Assembly (NCBI RefSeq): GCF_023168405.1
Contig: NZ_AP025285.1
Span: 558,001-622,000 of the forward strand
DNA from: Leptogranulimonas caecicola
GTDB taxonomy: Bacteria > Actinomycetota > Coriobacteriia > Coriobacteriales > Atopobiaceae
Length of the DNA stretch: 64,000 nt
Direction of reading: 5' to 3'
Shown piece after piece: positions 25,221-33,465 of this stretch. Below the pieces are notes generated by a model, which saw only the letters and a program-made list of their open reading frames with translations, did not search any database and was not told the origin of the DNA. Each line of letters starts with the position of its first letter. The first letter of the stretch is position 1. The position numbers and the translations under genes are program-made.

Positions 25221-26162
25221 ATGGTTGATCTTTCGGGCTTGACCACTGAAGGAAGAAACCCGCATACCATAAACCTTGATGTAATGACCCCCCTGGAGGT
25301 GGCTGAGGCCATGAACCAGGAGGACGCCCAGGTGGCAGCCGCAGTGGGCCAGGTAGTCCCTGAGGTCGCCCAGGCCATCACCTGGGGCCGCGCGTCGCTC
25401 AAGGCCCGGGGCCGCATCGTCTATTTTGGCGCGGGCACCTCAGGGAGGCTGGGCCTTCTGGACGCGGTGGAATGCCGCCCCACCTTTGGAGTCACCGACA
25501 ACGTGGTCATCGGCCTTATCGCCGGCGGCCAGCAGGCCTTTGTGAAGGCGGTGGAGGGGGCCGAGGACGACCCGGCGCTCGGAGCCGCCGACCTGGCCTC
25601 CATCGACCTTGGCCCTGCCGACCTGGCCATCGGCATCGCCGCCAGCGGTCGCACCCCCTATGTGCTGGGGGGCTTGGACTACGCCCGTAGCCAGGGCTGC
25701 AAGACCGTGGCCATCGCCTGCACGCCCGGTTCTGCGGTGGGCCGCGCCGCCGACCTGGCCATCGAGCCTGCCTGCGGTCCTGAGGTGCTCTGCGGCTCCA
25801 CCCGCCTCAAGGCAGGCACCGCCCAAAAGATGATCCTCAACATGATCTCTACGGGCTCGCTGGTGGGATTGGGCAAGGCCTTTAGCAATCTCATGGTGGA
25901 CGTGCAGCCCACCAACGACAAGCTGCGCGCTCGGTCGGTGCGCATTGTGGCGGAGGCCACAGGCCTCGATGCCGAGAAGGCCCAGCGGCTGTTGGCAGAG
26001 GCTCACTACTATCCCAAAGTCGCCATAGTCATGACCCTGGCCCAGGTGGACGCTCAGGCGGCCCAGGGCTATTTGGACCAGGCTTCCGGCCAGGTGAGAG
26101 AGGCTTTGAGGCTGGCCGGAAGACCCGTGGGATCAGACACCGTTGCTTGTGGGGGCCACTAG
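25221..26162 (+). CDS. murQ: N-acetylmuramic acid 6-phosphate etherase
   Basis: MurQ cleaves the lactyl ether of MurNAc-6-P to give GlcNAc-6-P and D-lactate, a key step of peptidoglycan recycling. The 313-residue protein shows the SIS-domain motifs VYFGAGTSGRLGLLDAVECRPTFG (Glu84 matches the E. coli catalytic Glu83), AVEGAEDD, GIAASGRTPYVLG and STRLKAGTAQKMILNMIST. ATG 25221 was chosen over the frame opening at 25122 because AAAGG lies eight bases ahead and the protein then starts MVDLSGLTTEGRNP like other MurQs. It opens a sugar-uptake cluster. Confidence 0.94.
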   Translation: MVDLSGLTTEGRNPHTINLDVMTPLEVAEAMNQEDAQVAAAVGQVVPEVAQAITWGRASLKARGRIVYFGAGTSGRLGLLDAVECRPTFGVTDNVVIGLIAGGQQAFVKAVEGAEDDPALGAADLASIDLGPADLAIGIAASGRTPYVLGGLDYARSQGCKTVAIACTPGSAVGRAADLAIEPACGPEVLCGSTRLKAGTAQKMILNMISTGSLVGLGKAFSNLMVDVQPTNDKLRARSVRIVAEATGLDAEKAQRLLAEAHYYPKVAIVMTLAQVDAQAAQGYLDQASGQVREALRLAGRPVGSDTVACGGH

Positions 26163-26234
26163 CCTTCCTGGGAAGCCTAAAGGCTCCGACCAAGATCTCG
26201 CACATCAACCCGCTAGAGGGAAAGGACCTCACTT

Positions 26235-26594
26235 ATGGATCGCGAAACCTGTCTGGAGAAGAGCTTTGAGATCGTCGCGGTGGGCGGCAATGCCAAGGGC
26301 ATGGCCTACGAGGCGCTGGAAGTGGCCGAGGCCGGCGACTTTGCCCAAGCCCGAGAGCTTCTGGGTGCCTCTGAGAGAGACCTGGTGGAGGCTCATAAGA
26401 TCCAGACCCAGTTCATCCAGAAGTCTGCGGCCGGGGAAGACATCCCCATCGACATGATCTTCATTCATGCCCAGGACCACCTCATGTGCGCCCTGGAAGC
26501 CCAGTCCCTTATCGGCCATCTCATCGCCTTGCAGGAGCAGGTCACCAAGCTCGAGAAGCGTTTGGAAGAGCTGGAAGGAGCCTCCCATGTCTAA
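26235..26594 (+). CDS. PTS lactose/cellobiose-type EIIA
   Basis: The 119-residue protein is a helical EIIA of the lactose/chitobiose family. The phosphorylated histidine is His78 in FIHAQDHLM. The C-terminal helix with coiled-coil character (VTKLEKRLEELEG) fits the trimeric family fold. The start follows GGGAAAGGA. It overlaps the next gene by eight bases. It would pass phosphate from HPr to the EIIB at 27140. Confidence 0.92.
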   Translation: MDRETCLEKSFEIVAVGGNAKGMAYEALEVAEAGDFAQARELLGASERDLVEAHKIQTQFIQKSAAGEDIPIDMIFIHAQDHLMCALEAQSLIGHLIALQEQVTKLEKRLEELEGASHV

Positions 26595-26985
26595 GAAACC
26601 CTCTGGTGCGCCTCAGGTGTCCCAAGTGCTCGAGAGCCGCTCGGAGGCAGAGCTTAAGGCTGTGGCAGGCCACGGCCTGGCCTGCCAGTGGTTTGGCGCC
26701 ACAGACTACGACATCCCGCGCTTTGGCTTCGCCTCGGCAGCGGTGGCGGTGTTCGCCATGGTGCTGGCGTTTTTCTTCATTCCCGACCTCTTCCGGGCCA
26801 CCCTGGGTCCCTGGCAGCTGCCTTCGGCGGTTCTCGGCGGGATGGCCATAGGGTTCTCCATTGCTATCATGCAGTTCTTTCACGAGGAGTCCCGCGGCCC
26901 CGTCAGAGCCTTTTGGTGGGTGGGAGGCCTGCTCTCGCTCGCCAGTGCCCTGGTGCTCTTCATTATCTTTTGCTGCGCTTACTAG
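26587..26985 (+). CDS. Small membrane protein of unknown function in the PTS operon
   Basis: The 132-residue product has a soluble head of about 45 residues, then three hydrophobic stretches (FASAAVAVFAMVLAFFFIP, SAVLGGMAIGFSIAIM, WWVGGLLSLASALVLFIIF). I do not recognise the family. It begins inside the 3' end of the EIIA gene with an eight-base overlap and a GAAGGAG site, so its expression is tied to the PTS genes. Because it lies between EIIA and EIIB, a role in PTS assembly or transport is plausible but unproven. Confidence 0.75.
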   Translation: MSKKPSGAPQVSQVLESRSEAELKAVAGHGLACQWFGATDYDIPRFGFASAAVAVFAMVLAFFFIPDLFRATLGPWQLPSAVLGGMAIGFSIAIMQFFHEESRGPVRAFWWVGGLLSLASALVLFIIFCCAY

Positions 26986-27139
26986 GCAATAGGATGTCTA
27001 AAAGCACCATCCAAGAGCGTAATGGATTACTTAAAGCAAACTAAGAACAAGGCAATAGGTAGCCTAAAAGGAGAAAGCTACGCATTACCCGGCAGATTCG
27101 CTGGTCGCACGCTAAGCACTTCTCGTTAAGGAGGAAGCA

Positions 27140-27463
27140 ATGAAGGTCTTAATCGTATGCTCGGGCGGCATGAGCTCCACCATCGCCGAGGACGCCCTCA
27201 AGAAGGAGGCCGAGAAGCGCGGCCTGGCCATCCAGGTGGATGCCTGTGGCACCTCTGCTCTGGAGGACGAGCTCAAGGAAGAGGCCATCGACGCGGTTAT
27301 GGTGGCCCCTCAGGTGCGCCATCGCTATAAGGACCTGGAGGCTGTGGCTCAGGCTGCGGGTGTGCCTATCGTCCTGATCGCTCCCATGGCCTACAGCCCC
27401 ATGGGAGGCTCCAAGCTCTTTGGCCAGCTGGCCGAGCTGGTGCCTGATCTGGTCAGCCAGTAG
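27140..27463 (+). CDS. PTS lactose/cellobiose-type EIIB
   Basis: The 107-residue protein begins MKVLIVCSGGMSSTIAEDAL; Cys7 in CSGGMSS is the phosphocysteine of this EIIB class. The ribosome site is AAGGAGG. About 150 bases separate it from the membrane protein upstream, with no hairpin, so the operon probably runs through. Confidence 0.92.
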   Translation: MKVLIVCSGGMSSTIAEDALKKEAEKRGLAIQVDACGTSALEDELKEEAIDAVMVAPQVRHRYKDLEAVAQAAGVPIVLIAPMAYSPMGGSKLFGQLAELVPDLVSQ

Positions 27464-27496
27464 CCGTCCTTTTGGCCAAGCTTCAAAGGAGCAAGC

Positions 27497-28879
27497 ATGT
27501 CATTCTTCGAAACCATGTCCGGCTGGATCGATGAGCATTTGGCCGGCCCTATGGCGCGGGTCGCCGAGCAGCGTCACCTGCGCGCCATCCGCGACGGCAT
27601 CGTCTCGACGCTGCCCTTGATCATCGTCAGCTCGTTCTTGATGGTCATCGCCTTTGCCTACAACCAGATGCCCGCCGATTGGGCGCTGGCCGCCTGGCTC
27701 AAGGCCAACGCAGTGAAGATCCTTTTGCCCTACCGCATGTCCATGTACATCCTGTCGCTCTATGCCTGCTTTGGCATAGGCTACTCTCTGGGACGCTCCT
27801 ATAAGGTGGACGGCCTCATGAGCGGCCTGCTTTCGGTGATGGCCATGCTGCTCACCATCGTGCCGGTGATGATGCCTGACCTAAACGACGCCGTCAACGC
27901 CGCCCTGGCCGCCTCTCCTCTGGCAGACGCCGGCTTCCCCGACGCCATGGCCGCCGTCAACGGGGCCTACGTCATGAACATGAACTACCTGGGCACTGGC
28001 CAGCTCTTCGTGGCCATCATCGCCGCCTTCGTGGCGGTGGAGATCTATCGCCAATGCATCCAGCACAAGCTCACCATTAAGATGCCGCCCCAGGTGCCCG
28101 AGGCTGTGTCCAACTCCTTCGCGGCCCTGATCCCTACGGCCATCATCTTCTTCCTGTTCTCCGCGGTCTGCCTGTGGGGCGGCTTCAACATCCACGACTT
28201 CATCACCGCGCTGATCATGCCGCTGGTCTCCGGCGTCGACACCCTGGGCGCCGCCCTGGTCATCGTCTTCCTTGAGATGCTCTTCTGGTTCTTTGGCATC
28301 CACGGCAGCTCGGTGGTCTACTCCATCGCCCGCCCGCTCTGGCTGGTGCTTCTGGATGAGAACGCCGCCGCCTATGCCGCCGGCCAGGCCCTGCCCCATG
28401 TGATCTCCGAGCCTTTCTTCCAGTGGTTTGTGCAGATCGGCGGCTCGGGCTGCACCATCTCCTTGGCCATCCTGCTGCTCTTCTGCGCCCGCTCCAAGTA
28501 CGGCAAGACTATGGGCAAGGCCACCATCATCCCGGCCATCTTCAACATCAACGAGCCTCTGATGTTTGGCGTGCCTTTGGTGCTCAACCCCACCATGCTC
28601 ATCCCGCTCATCCTCACCCCGGTGGTGAACACCCTCATCGCCTATTTCGCGCTCTCCGTGGGCTTGGTGGGCCGGTTTGTGGGCGCCATCGTCCCCTGGA
28701 CGCTCCCTGGCCCTGTGGGCGCCTTCTTGGCCTGCGGCGGCGACTGGCGCGCGGCAGTGCTCAACGTCGTGCTCATCGCCATCGGCGTGTGTATCTACTA
28801 CCCGTTCTTCCGCGCCTGGGAGAAGCAGATCCTGGACGAGGAGAAGCAGGACGAGTCCGAGGCCGCCAAGGCTTGCTAG
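27497..28879 (+). CDS. PTS lactose/cellobiose-type EIIC permease
   Basis: The 460-residue membrane permease has eight to ten hydrophobic segments and the hallmark of the chitobiose-family EIIC: the FFGIHGSSVVYSIARPLW region, INEPLMFGVPLVLNP and TLPGPVGAFLACGGDWRAAVLNVVLI. It would import and phosphorylate a disaccharide with the EIIA and EIIB beside it. The genomic partners (murQ, a GlcNAc-type kinase, a phospho-glycosidase) make a MurNAc- or GlcNAc-containing disaccharide more likely than cellobiose. Confidence 0.92.
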   Translation: MSFFETMSGWIDEHLAGPMARVAEQRHLRAIRDGIVSTLPLIIVSSFLMVIAFAYNQMPADWALAAWLKANAVKILLPYRMSMYILSLYACFGIGYSLGRSYKVDGLMSGLLSVMAMLLTIVPVMMPDLNDAVNAALAASPLADAGFPDAMAAVNGAYVMNMNYLGTGQLFVAIIAAFVAVEIYRQCIQHKLTIKMPPQVPEAVSNSFAALIPTAIIFFLFSAVCLWGGFNIHDFITALIMPLVSGVDTLGAALVIVFLEMLFWFFGIHGSSVVYSIARPLWLVLLDENAAAYAAGQALPHVISEPFFQWFVQIGGSGCTISLAILLLFCARSKYGKTMGKATIIPAIFNINEPLMFGVPLVLNPTMLIPLILTPVVNTLIAYFALSVGLVGRFVGAIVPWTLPGPVGAFLACGGDWRAAVLNVVLIAIGVCIYYPFFRAWEKQILDEEKQDESEAAKAC

Positions 28880-28967
28880 CCTTTCTGGACTGACCTTTGG
28901 GCGGGAGCTGCCAGGCAGCCTCCCGCCCGCGCATCCTGCCCGCACCTTTGAAGAGAAGGGAGGCCCT

Positions 28968-29882
28968 ATGCCTGTGATCGCTGTGGACGGCGGGGGAACC
29001 CGCTGCCGCTTCGCTGTAATGGACGCCCGGGGCTCCCAGCTGGCCTATCTGGAGACTGCCACCTGCCATCCCGGCCAGATCGGCCTTGAGGCCATGGGCG
29101 AGCGCCTGTCTGCCGGAGCCAGAAGGGTCTGTGCCGAGGCGGACGTGTCTCTGGCTGACTGCGTGGTCTCTTTGGGGCTCGCCGGCTATGGGCCTGGGCG
29201 CCAGCGGCCCTTGGATCAGGCGGTGCGCCAAGGACTGGGCGATGCCCGCTCGCTGTTGGTGATCAGCGATGCCGAGGCCGCACGCCTGGGCGCCCTGGAA
29301 GGCGCAGAGGGTCTGCTGCTGGTGGCTGGCACCGGCTCCATCTGCACGGGCGTCATCGACGGAGCCTGGGTGCGCGCTGGCGGCTGGGGCTTCATGCTGG
29401 GCGACGAGGGCTCGGGAGCCTGGCTGGGCAAAGCCGCAGCCAGCTACGTCTTGAGGGCCGCAGATGGGGGTGCCGAGAAGGACCAACCCCTGGAAGACCG
29501 GCTCTGCGAGGCCTTGGACATCCAAAAGCCTCAGGACCTGGTAGAGCGCCTGGCTCAGGCAGCAGACGCTCGACGCCTGCTGGGCACTCTGGCGCCCGTG
29601 CTGATGGGGCTGGCATCCGAGGGCGACCGAGCGGCAGGCTCCCTGGTGGAGCAAGCGGCCTGCCAGCTGGCGTCGCTGGTCTCCGGCTGCCTGCGCCAGG
29701 CTGAGCCCCAACAGAGCGTAGCCTGCTCCTACACAGGGGGCCTTTTCTCGGCAGGGGCACTGTTGTTGGAGCCCCTCAAGGCCCGGCTGGACAAGCGCGT
29801 GCGCCTGGTGGCCCCACGCCACAGCCCGCTCTATGGGGCCTGGCTCAACGCCCGGATGACGCTGGGGGAGCTGGCGCTCTAG
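28968..29882 (+). CDS. BadF/NagK-like sugar kinase
   Basis: This 304-residue ASKHA-fold kinase belongs to the BadF/BadG/N-acetylglucosamine kinase family. It opens MPVIAVDGGGTRCRFAVMD (phosphate-1 loop), followed by LLLVAGTGSICTG (adenosine loop) and GGWGFMLGDEGSGAWLG, as in GlcNAc kinases. The start at 28968 follows GAAGGGAGG. In this operon it most likely phosphorylates GlcNAc (or MurNAc) released from a disaccharide. It reads in series with EIIC upstream and the GH1 gene downstream. Confidence 0.85.
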   Translation: MPVIAVDGGGTRCRFAVMDARGSQLAYLETATCHPGQIGLEAMGERLSAGARRVCAEADVSLADCVVSLGLAGYGPGRQRPLDQAVRQGLGDARSLLVISDAEAARLGALEGAEGLLLVAGTGSICTGVIDGAWVRAGGWGFMLGDEGSGAWLGKAAASYVLRAADGGAEKDQPLEDRLCEALDIQKPQDLVERLAQAADARRLLGTLAPVLMGLASEGDRAAGSLVEQAACQLASLVSGCLRQAEPQQSVACSYTGGLFSAGALLLEPLKARLDKRVRLVAPRHSPLYGAWLNARMTLGELAL

Positions 29883-29911
29883 AGGTACAGGGTCTCGGCT
29901 GCCGAGGCCAA

Positions 29912-29924
29912 GGGCTTCTCGGCA
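29912..29924 (-). repeat. Dispersed word TGCCGAGAAGCCC (minus strand)
   Basis: Exact copy in the spacer between the kinase and the GH1 gene. A partial opposite copy, TGCCGAG at 29900-29906, pairs with it to make a small hairpin. Confidence 0.7.
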
Positions 29925-29975
29925 ATGGGTAGTCCATCGATCACACAAGCTTCTAGGAAGTAAAGAAGGTTATCT

Positions 29976-31448
29976 ATGGCTCGCGAGCTTCTTTGGGGCG
30001 GCGCCACCGCCTCGTCGCAGTATGAAGGCGGCTTCAGGGCAGGGGGCAAAGGGCTGGACACCCAGGACGTGCGCCCTTGGAAGCCCCGCACCTCCAACGC
30101 CACCTGTGAGACCCGCCTGCTTACCGCCCAAGCGGTCAAGGCTGCCAAGCGCGACCTTGAGGCAGGCCAGGGAAACTACCCGTTCACCCGAGGCACCGAG
30201 GGCTTTAGCCACCTGCAGGAGGACATCGACCTACTGCGCGAGCTGGGCATCGACATCTATCGGTTCTCCATCAGCTGGGCCAGGCTCTTCCCTGAAGGGG
30301 ACGAGGCTGAGCCTAATCCTGAGGGCCTGGCCTATTACGACCGGGTCTTTGAGGCCGTGAAGGCTGCGGGCATGAAGACCTTCCTCACGCTCACCCACTA
30401 TGCGGTGCCGCTGCACCTGGTGGAGGCCTACGGGGGCTGGACCAACCGCCGCCTCATCGACCTCTACGAGCGCTATGCCCGGGTGGTCTTTGAGCGTTGG
30501 GGGCAGATGATCGACTACTACCTGCCCTTCAACGAGATCAATGCCGGCTACTTCTCGCCCTGGAACGGCGTGGGGCTCCTAAAGCCCGAGGACGGCCCCT
30601 ACGACCAGTCCCAGGTCTTCTCAAGCCTGCACCACCAGTTTGTGGCCAGCGCCCGGGTCATCCGCGCCCAGCGCCAGATCTGCCCTGAGGCTCAGTCGGG
30701 CTGCATGGTGGCGGCCTTCTGCTACTACCCCTACAGCTGCTCGCCCAAAGACAACTGGGTGAAGTTCCACGACGAGCAGGTTAACGTCTGGTATCCGGTG
30801 GACGTGCTCGCCAACGGGATCCAGCCCTACTACATGGACGCCTTCTACAGGGACCACCACATCACCGTGGATATCCGCGACGAGGACCTGGAGCTCTTTG
30901 CCAAGTACTCCTGCGACTTTGTGAGCTTCTCCTACTACTCCAGCTCGGTGCTTGCCGCCGAGGGCAACGGCGAGCAAACGGCCGGCAACCTGGTGTGCAG
31001 CCTCAAGAACCCCTATCTTGAGGCCAGCGAGTGGGGCTGGCAGATCGACCCAGAGGGCCTGCGCACCCAGCTCAACGCCTTCTATGACCGCACCCATAAG
31101 CCGGTCTTTGTGAGCGAGTGCGGCTTTGGGGCCCGCGACACCGTGGAGGCCGACGGCCAGATCCACGACCCCTACCGCATTCAGTACCTTAAGCGGCATT
31201 TCGAACAGATCCTTCTGGCTCAGCAAGACGGCGTGGACGTGTTGGGCTTCATCCTCTGGGGCGTCATCGACATCGTGAGCGCAGGCTCCTGCGAGATGTC
31301 CAAGCGCTATGGCGTGGTCTATGTAGACGCCGACGATGCCGGCCAGGGGACCTACCGACGCCTTAAGAAGGACAGCTTCGCCTGGTACCAGCGCTATATC
31401 CAGAGCTATCACGACGACTTCAAGGCTCGTGGGGCCGCATTGCCCTAA
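29976..31448 (+). CDS. GH1 family 6-phospho-beta-glycosidase
   Basis: The 490-residue enzyme is a glycoside hydrolase family 1 barrel. The acid/base is Glu187 in FNEINAG, the motif seen in phospho-beta-glucosidases such as BglA. The nucleophile is Glu381 in FVSECGFG. Phosphate recognition is suggested by SAGSCEMSKRYGVVYVD (Lys443 and Tyr445 in the classic pattern). Residue 382 is Cys where the family has Asn, so the usual ENG reads ECG. An insertion is present near residues 25-65. It should cut 6-phospho-disaccharides delivered by the PTS. Confidence 0.88.
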   Translation: MARELLWGGATASSQYEGGFRAGGKGLDTQDVRPWKPRTSNATCETRLLTAQAVKAAKRDLEAGQGNYPFTRGTEGFSHLQEDIDLLRELGIDIYRFSISWARLFPEGDEAEPNPEGLAYYDRVFEAVKAAGMKTFLTLTHYAVPLHLVEAYGGWTNRRLIDLYERYARVVFERWGQMIDYYLPFNEINAGYFSPWNGVGLLKPEDGPYDQSQVFSSLHHQFVASARVIRAQRQICPEAQSGCMVAAFCYYPYSCSPKDNWVKFHDEQVNVWYPVDVLANGIQPYYMDAFYRDHHITVDIRDEDLELFAKYSCDFVSFSYYSSSVLAAEGNGEQTAGNLVCSLKNPYLEASEWGWQIDPEGLRTQLNAFYDRTHKPVFVSECGFGARDTVEADGQIHDPYRIQYLKRHFEQILLAQQDGVDVLGFILWGVIDIVSAGSCEMSKRYGVVYVDADDAGQGTYRRLKKDSFAWYQRYIQSYHDDFKARGAALP

Positions 31449-31469
31449 GGCGCAGGACACCCAACGCTT

Positions 31470-31509
31470 AAGCCCCGCTCGGCAGCTGGATTGCCGGGCG
31501 GGGCTTTTT
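31470..31509 (+). terminator. Terminator between the GH1 gene and the RpiR gene
   Basis: AAGCCCCGCTCGGCA pairs with TGCCGGGCGGGGCTT (one mismatch) around GCTGGAT, followed by five T. It lies between convergent genes. Confidence 0.88.
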
Positions 31510-31519
31510 GAGCTTGCGG

Positions 31520-32368
31520 CTAGCCTTGCTCGTAGTAGTTTCTGGCGAACAGCTGGGTGGTGCGCTGGTAGTTACGGGCAGCCAGAGTGGTGAACAGGAT
31601 GTCGATGACGGTGAGCTGGGCGATGCGGCTGGCCATGGCGCCACTGCGCAGCCCATGCTCGCTGGCAGCCACCCCTAGGACTACGTTGGCGCAGCGAGCC
31701 AGGTCAGGGCTCTCTGCCACACTGGTGATGGCGATGAGCGGGGCCCCGGCCGCCGTGGCGGTCTGGGCGCACTTGATGACCTCCTGAGTCCGCCCCGAGT
31801 AGGAGAAGGCGACGGCCACGTCCTTCTCGGTAAGGTTCTTGGCTGCGGTGAGCTGGGCGTGCCAATCCTCGAAGCACAGGCAGAAGATGTTGGCTCTCAG
31901 GAGCTTGAGGGAGAGGTCCTGGGCCACCAGCTGAGAGGCGCCCATGCCAAAGAGCGCCACTGTCCGGGCTTGCTCCAGGAGCCGGGCCGCCTCTTCCAGG
32001 GCAGGGATGTCCAGGGTGCCCTCGGTGGCGTCGATGGCGCGGATGGAGCGGGCGCAAGTCTTATGGATGATGGAGCGGGTGGAGTCGCCGGGCGCCACGT
32101 CGCCCAGGGTGGATCGCTCGGAGCGGCGGCGGGCGGCCAAATCGTAGATGAGGGCGCTTTTGAACTCCCGATAGCCCGAGTAGCCCAGCTTTTGCAAAAG
32201 CCGCATGATGGTGGAGATGGAGGTGCCGCTGGCGTCGGCCAGCTGGCGGATGGTCATATCGGTGGCCTCTTCGATGTGACCTATGACAAAGTCGATGACG
32301 GCCGCCTCGGTGCGGCTGGCGTAGCGCCGGTACTCCTCAAGCCTGAAGTTGGTGCCGTTGATGGCCAT
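31520..32368 (-). CDS. RpiR/MurR-family transcriptional regulator
   Basis: The 282-residue product has an RpiR helix-turn-helix at the N-terminus (RQLADASGTSISTIMRLLQKLGYSGYREF, about residues 40-70) and a C-terminal SIS phosphosugar-binding domain (VALFGMGASQLVAQDLSLKL, VAVAFSYSGRTQEVIKCAQ, LIAITSVAESPLAR-like). The MurR subgroup senses MurNAc-6-P, which fits control of murQ. It converges on the cluster's terminator. Ribosome site AGGAG before ATG 32368. Confidence 0.88.
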   Translation of the reverse strand: MAINGTNFRLEEYRRYASRTEAAVIDFVIGHIEEATDMTIRQLADASGTSISTIMRLLQKLGYSGYREFKSALIYDLAARRRSERSTLGDVAPGDSTRSIIHKTCARSIRAIDATEGTLDIPALEEAARLLEQARTVALFGMGASQLVAQDLSLKLLRANIFCLCFEDWHAQLTAAKNLTEKDVAVAFSYSGRTQEVIKCAQTATAAGAPLIAITSVAESPDLARCANVVLGVAASEHGLRSGAMASRIAQLTVIDILFTTLAARNYQRTTQLFARNYYEQG

Positions 32369-32391
32369 GGGGACTCCTCAAAACGCTTAAG

Positions 32392-32431
32392 AAAAGGCGC
32401 CGCAGGCCTGATGAGGGTCCACGGCGCCTTA
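32392..32431 (-). terminator. Terminator of the glmU-prs operon
   Basis: On the minus strand AAGGCGCCG pairs with CGGCGCCTT around a GC-rich loop and is followed by TTCTT. It ends prs just before the RpiR gene's start. Confidence 0.8.
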
Positions 32432-32454
32432 GACAGGTGAGCGTAGCTTTCGCG

Positions 32455-33453
32455 CTACAGGTTCATGTCGGCGCCAAACATGCCAGAGACAGAGATCTCG
32501 TTGTAGATGCGCTGGATGCACTCGGCAAACTCGTCAGCCACAGAGATGACCTTGATCTTGTCGTCATGGCAGGTGGGGTCCAGTGGCACGGCGTCGGTGA
32601 CCACGCACTCCACGATGGGGGCTTCCTCGATGCGTTGGACGCCGGGGCCCGAGAAGATGCCATGGGTGGCGCATACATAGATGTCGCCGGCGCCCATCTT
32701 CTTGAGCTCTGTCACACCGGCGCATAGGGTGCCTGCGGTGTCGATCATGTCGTCGTTGACGATGCAGGTCTTGCCCTCGATGTCGCCGATGATGCCCGTG
32801 ACGGCGGCCTGGTTGTGGCGAGGACGGCCCTTGTGGGCGATGGCCAGCGAGCAGCCCAGCATGTCAGAGAGCTTCTTGGCTGCCTTGGCGCGGCCCACGT
32901 CGGGGGAGACTACCACCAGGTTGTCGGTGTCGAAGCCCATGGCGTTGTAGTAGTTGCCAAAGAGAGGCAGGGCGGTGAGGTGGTTCACCGGGATGTCAAA
33001 GAAGCCTTGGATCTGGTTTTGATGCAGGTCCAGCGTGACCACGCGGTCGACGCCGGCGGTCTCCAGCAGGTTGGCTACCAGGCGGGCGGTGATGGGTTCG
33101 CGAGGGGCGGCTTTGCGGTCTTGGCGCGCATAGCCGTAGTGGGGGATTACTGCGGTGAAGGTGCGGCAAGAAGCCCTGCGGGCCGCATCGGCTGCGATGA
33201 GGGTCTCCATGAGCATGTCGTTGACGTTGGTGCCCACGATAGACTGGATGAAGAAGACGTCTGCGCCACGTACCGACTCATCAAAGCGAGCATAGATCTC
33301 GCCGTTGGCAAATTTCTCGAGCAGCAGGCCGGAAAGCTCGACACCAAGGTCGTCGGCGATGCGCTGGGCAAGCCCGGGATTGCTTGAGCCCGAATAGAGC
33401 TTGAAGCGTTTTACCATGGGCGTGAGCTTGTTGAGGTCCTGATCCAAGTTCAT
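32455..33453 (-). CDS. prs: Ribose-phosphate pyrophosphokinase (PRPP synthase)
   Basis: PRPP synthase makes the sugar donor for nucleotides, histidine and tryptophan. The 332-residue product shows KLYSGSSNPGLAQRIADDLG at the start, the active-site histidine region around RQDRKAAPREPITARLVANLL, VVSPDVGRAKAAKKLSDMLG, the flexible-loop HKGRPRHN, and the PRPP-binding CIVNDDMIDTAGTL. It lies 12 bases after glmU, a common gene pair. ATG 33453 follows AAGGAAAGG. Confidence 0.95.
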   Translation of the reverse strand: MNLDQDLNKLTPMVKRFKLYSGSSNPGLAQRIADDLGVELSGLLLEKFANGEIYARFDESVRGADVFFIQSIVGTNVNDMLMETLIAADAARRASCRTFTAVIPHYGYARQDRKAAPREPITARLVANLLETAGVDRVVTLDLHQNQIQGFFDIPVNHLTALPLFGNYYNAMGFDTDNLVVVSPDVGRAKAAKKLSDMLGCSLAIAHKGRPRHNQAAVTGIIGDIEGKTCIVNDDMIDTAGTLCAGVTELKKMGAGDIYVCATHGIFSGPGVQRIEEAPIVECVVTDAVPLDPTCHDDKIKVISVADEFAECIQRIYNEISVSGMFGADMNL

Positions 33454-33465
33454 GGCTACCTTTCC

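Noticed and set aside
27881-28945. Minus-strand open frame of 354 codons under the PTS EIIC gene
   Set aside because: It is a His/Asp/Gly-rich shadow of the permease codons with no family match.
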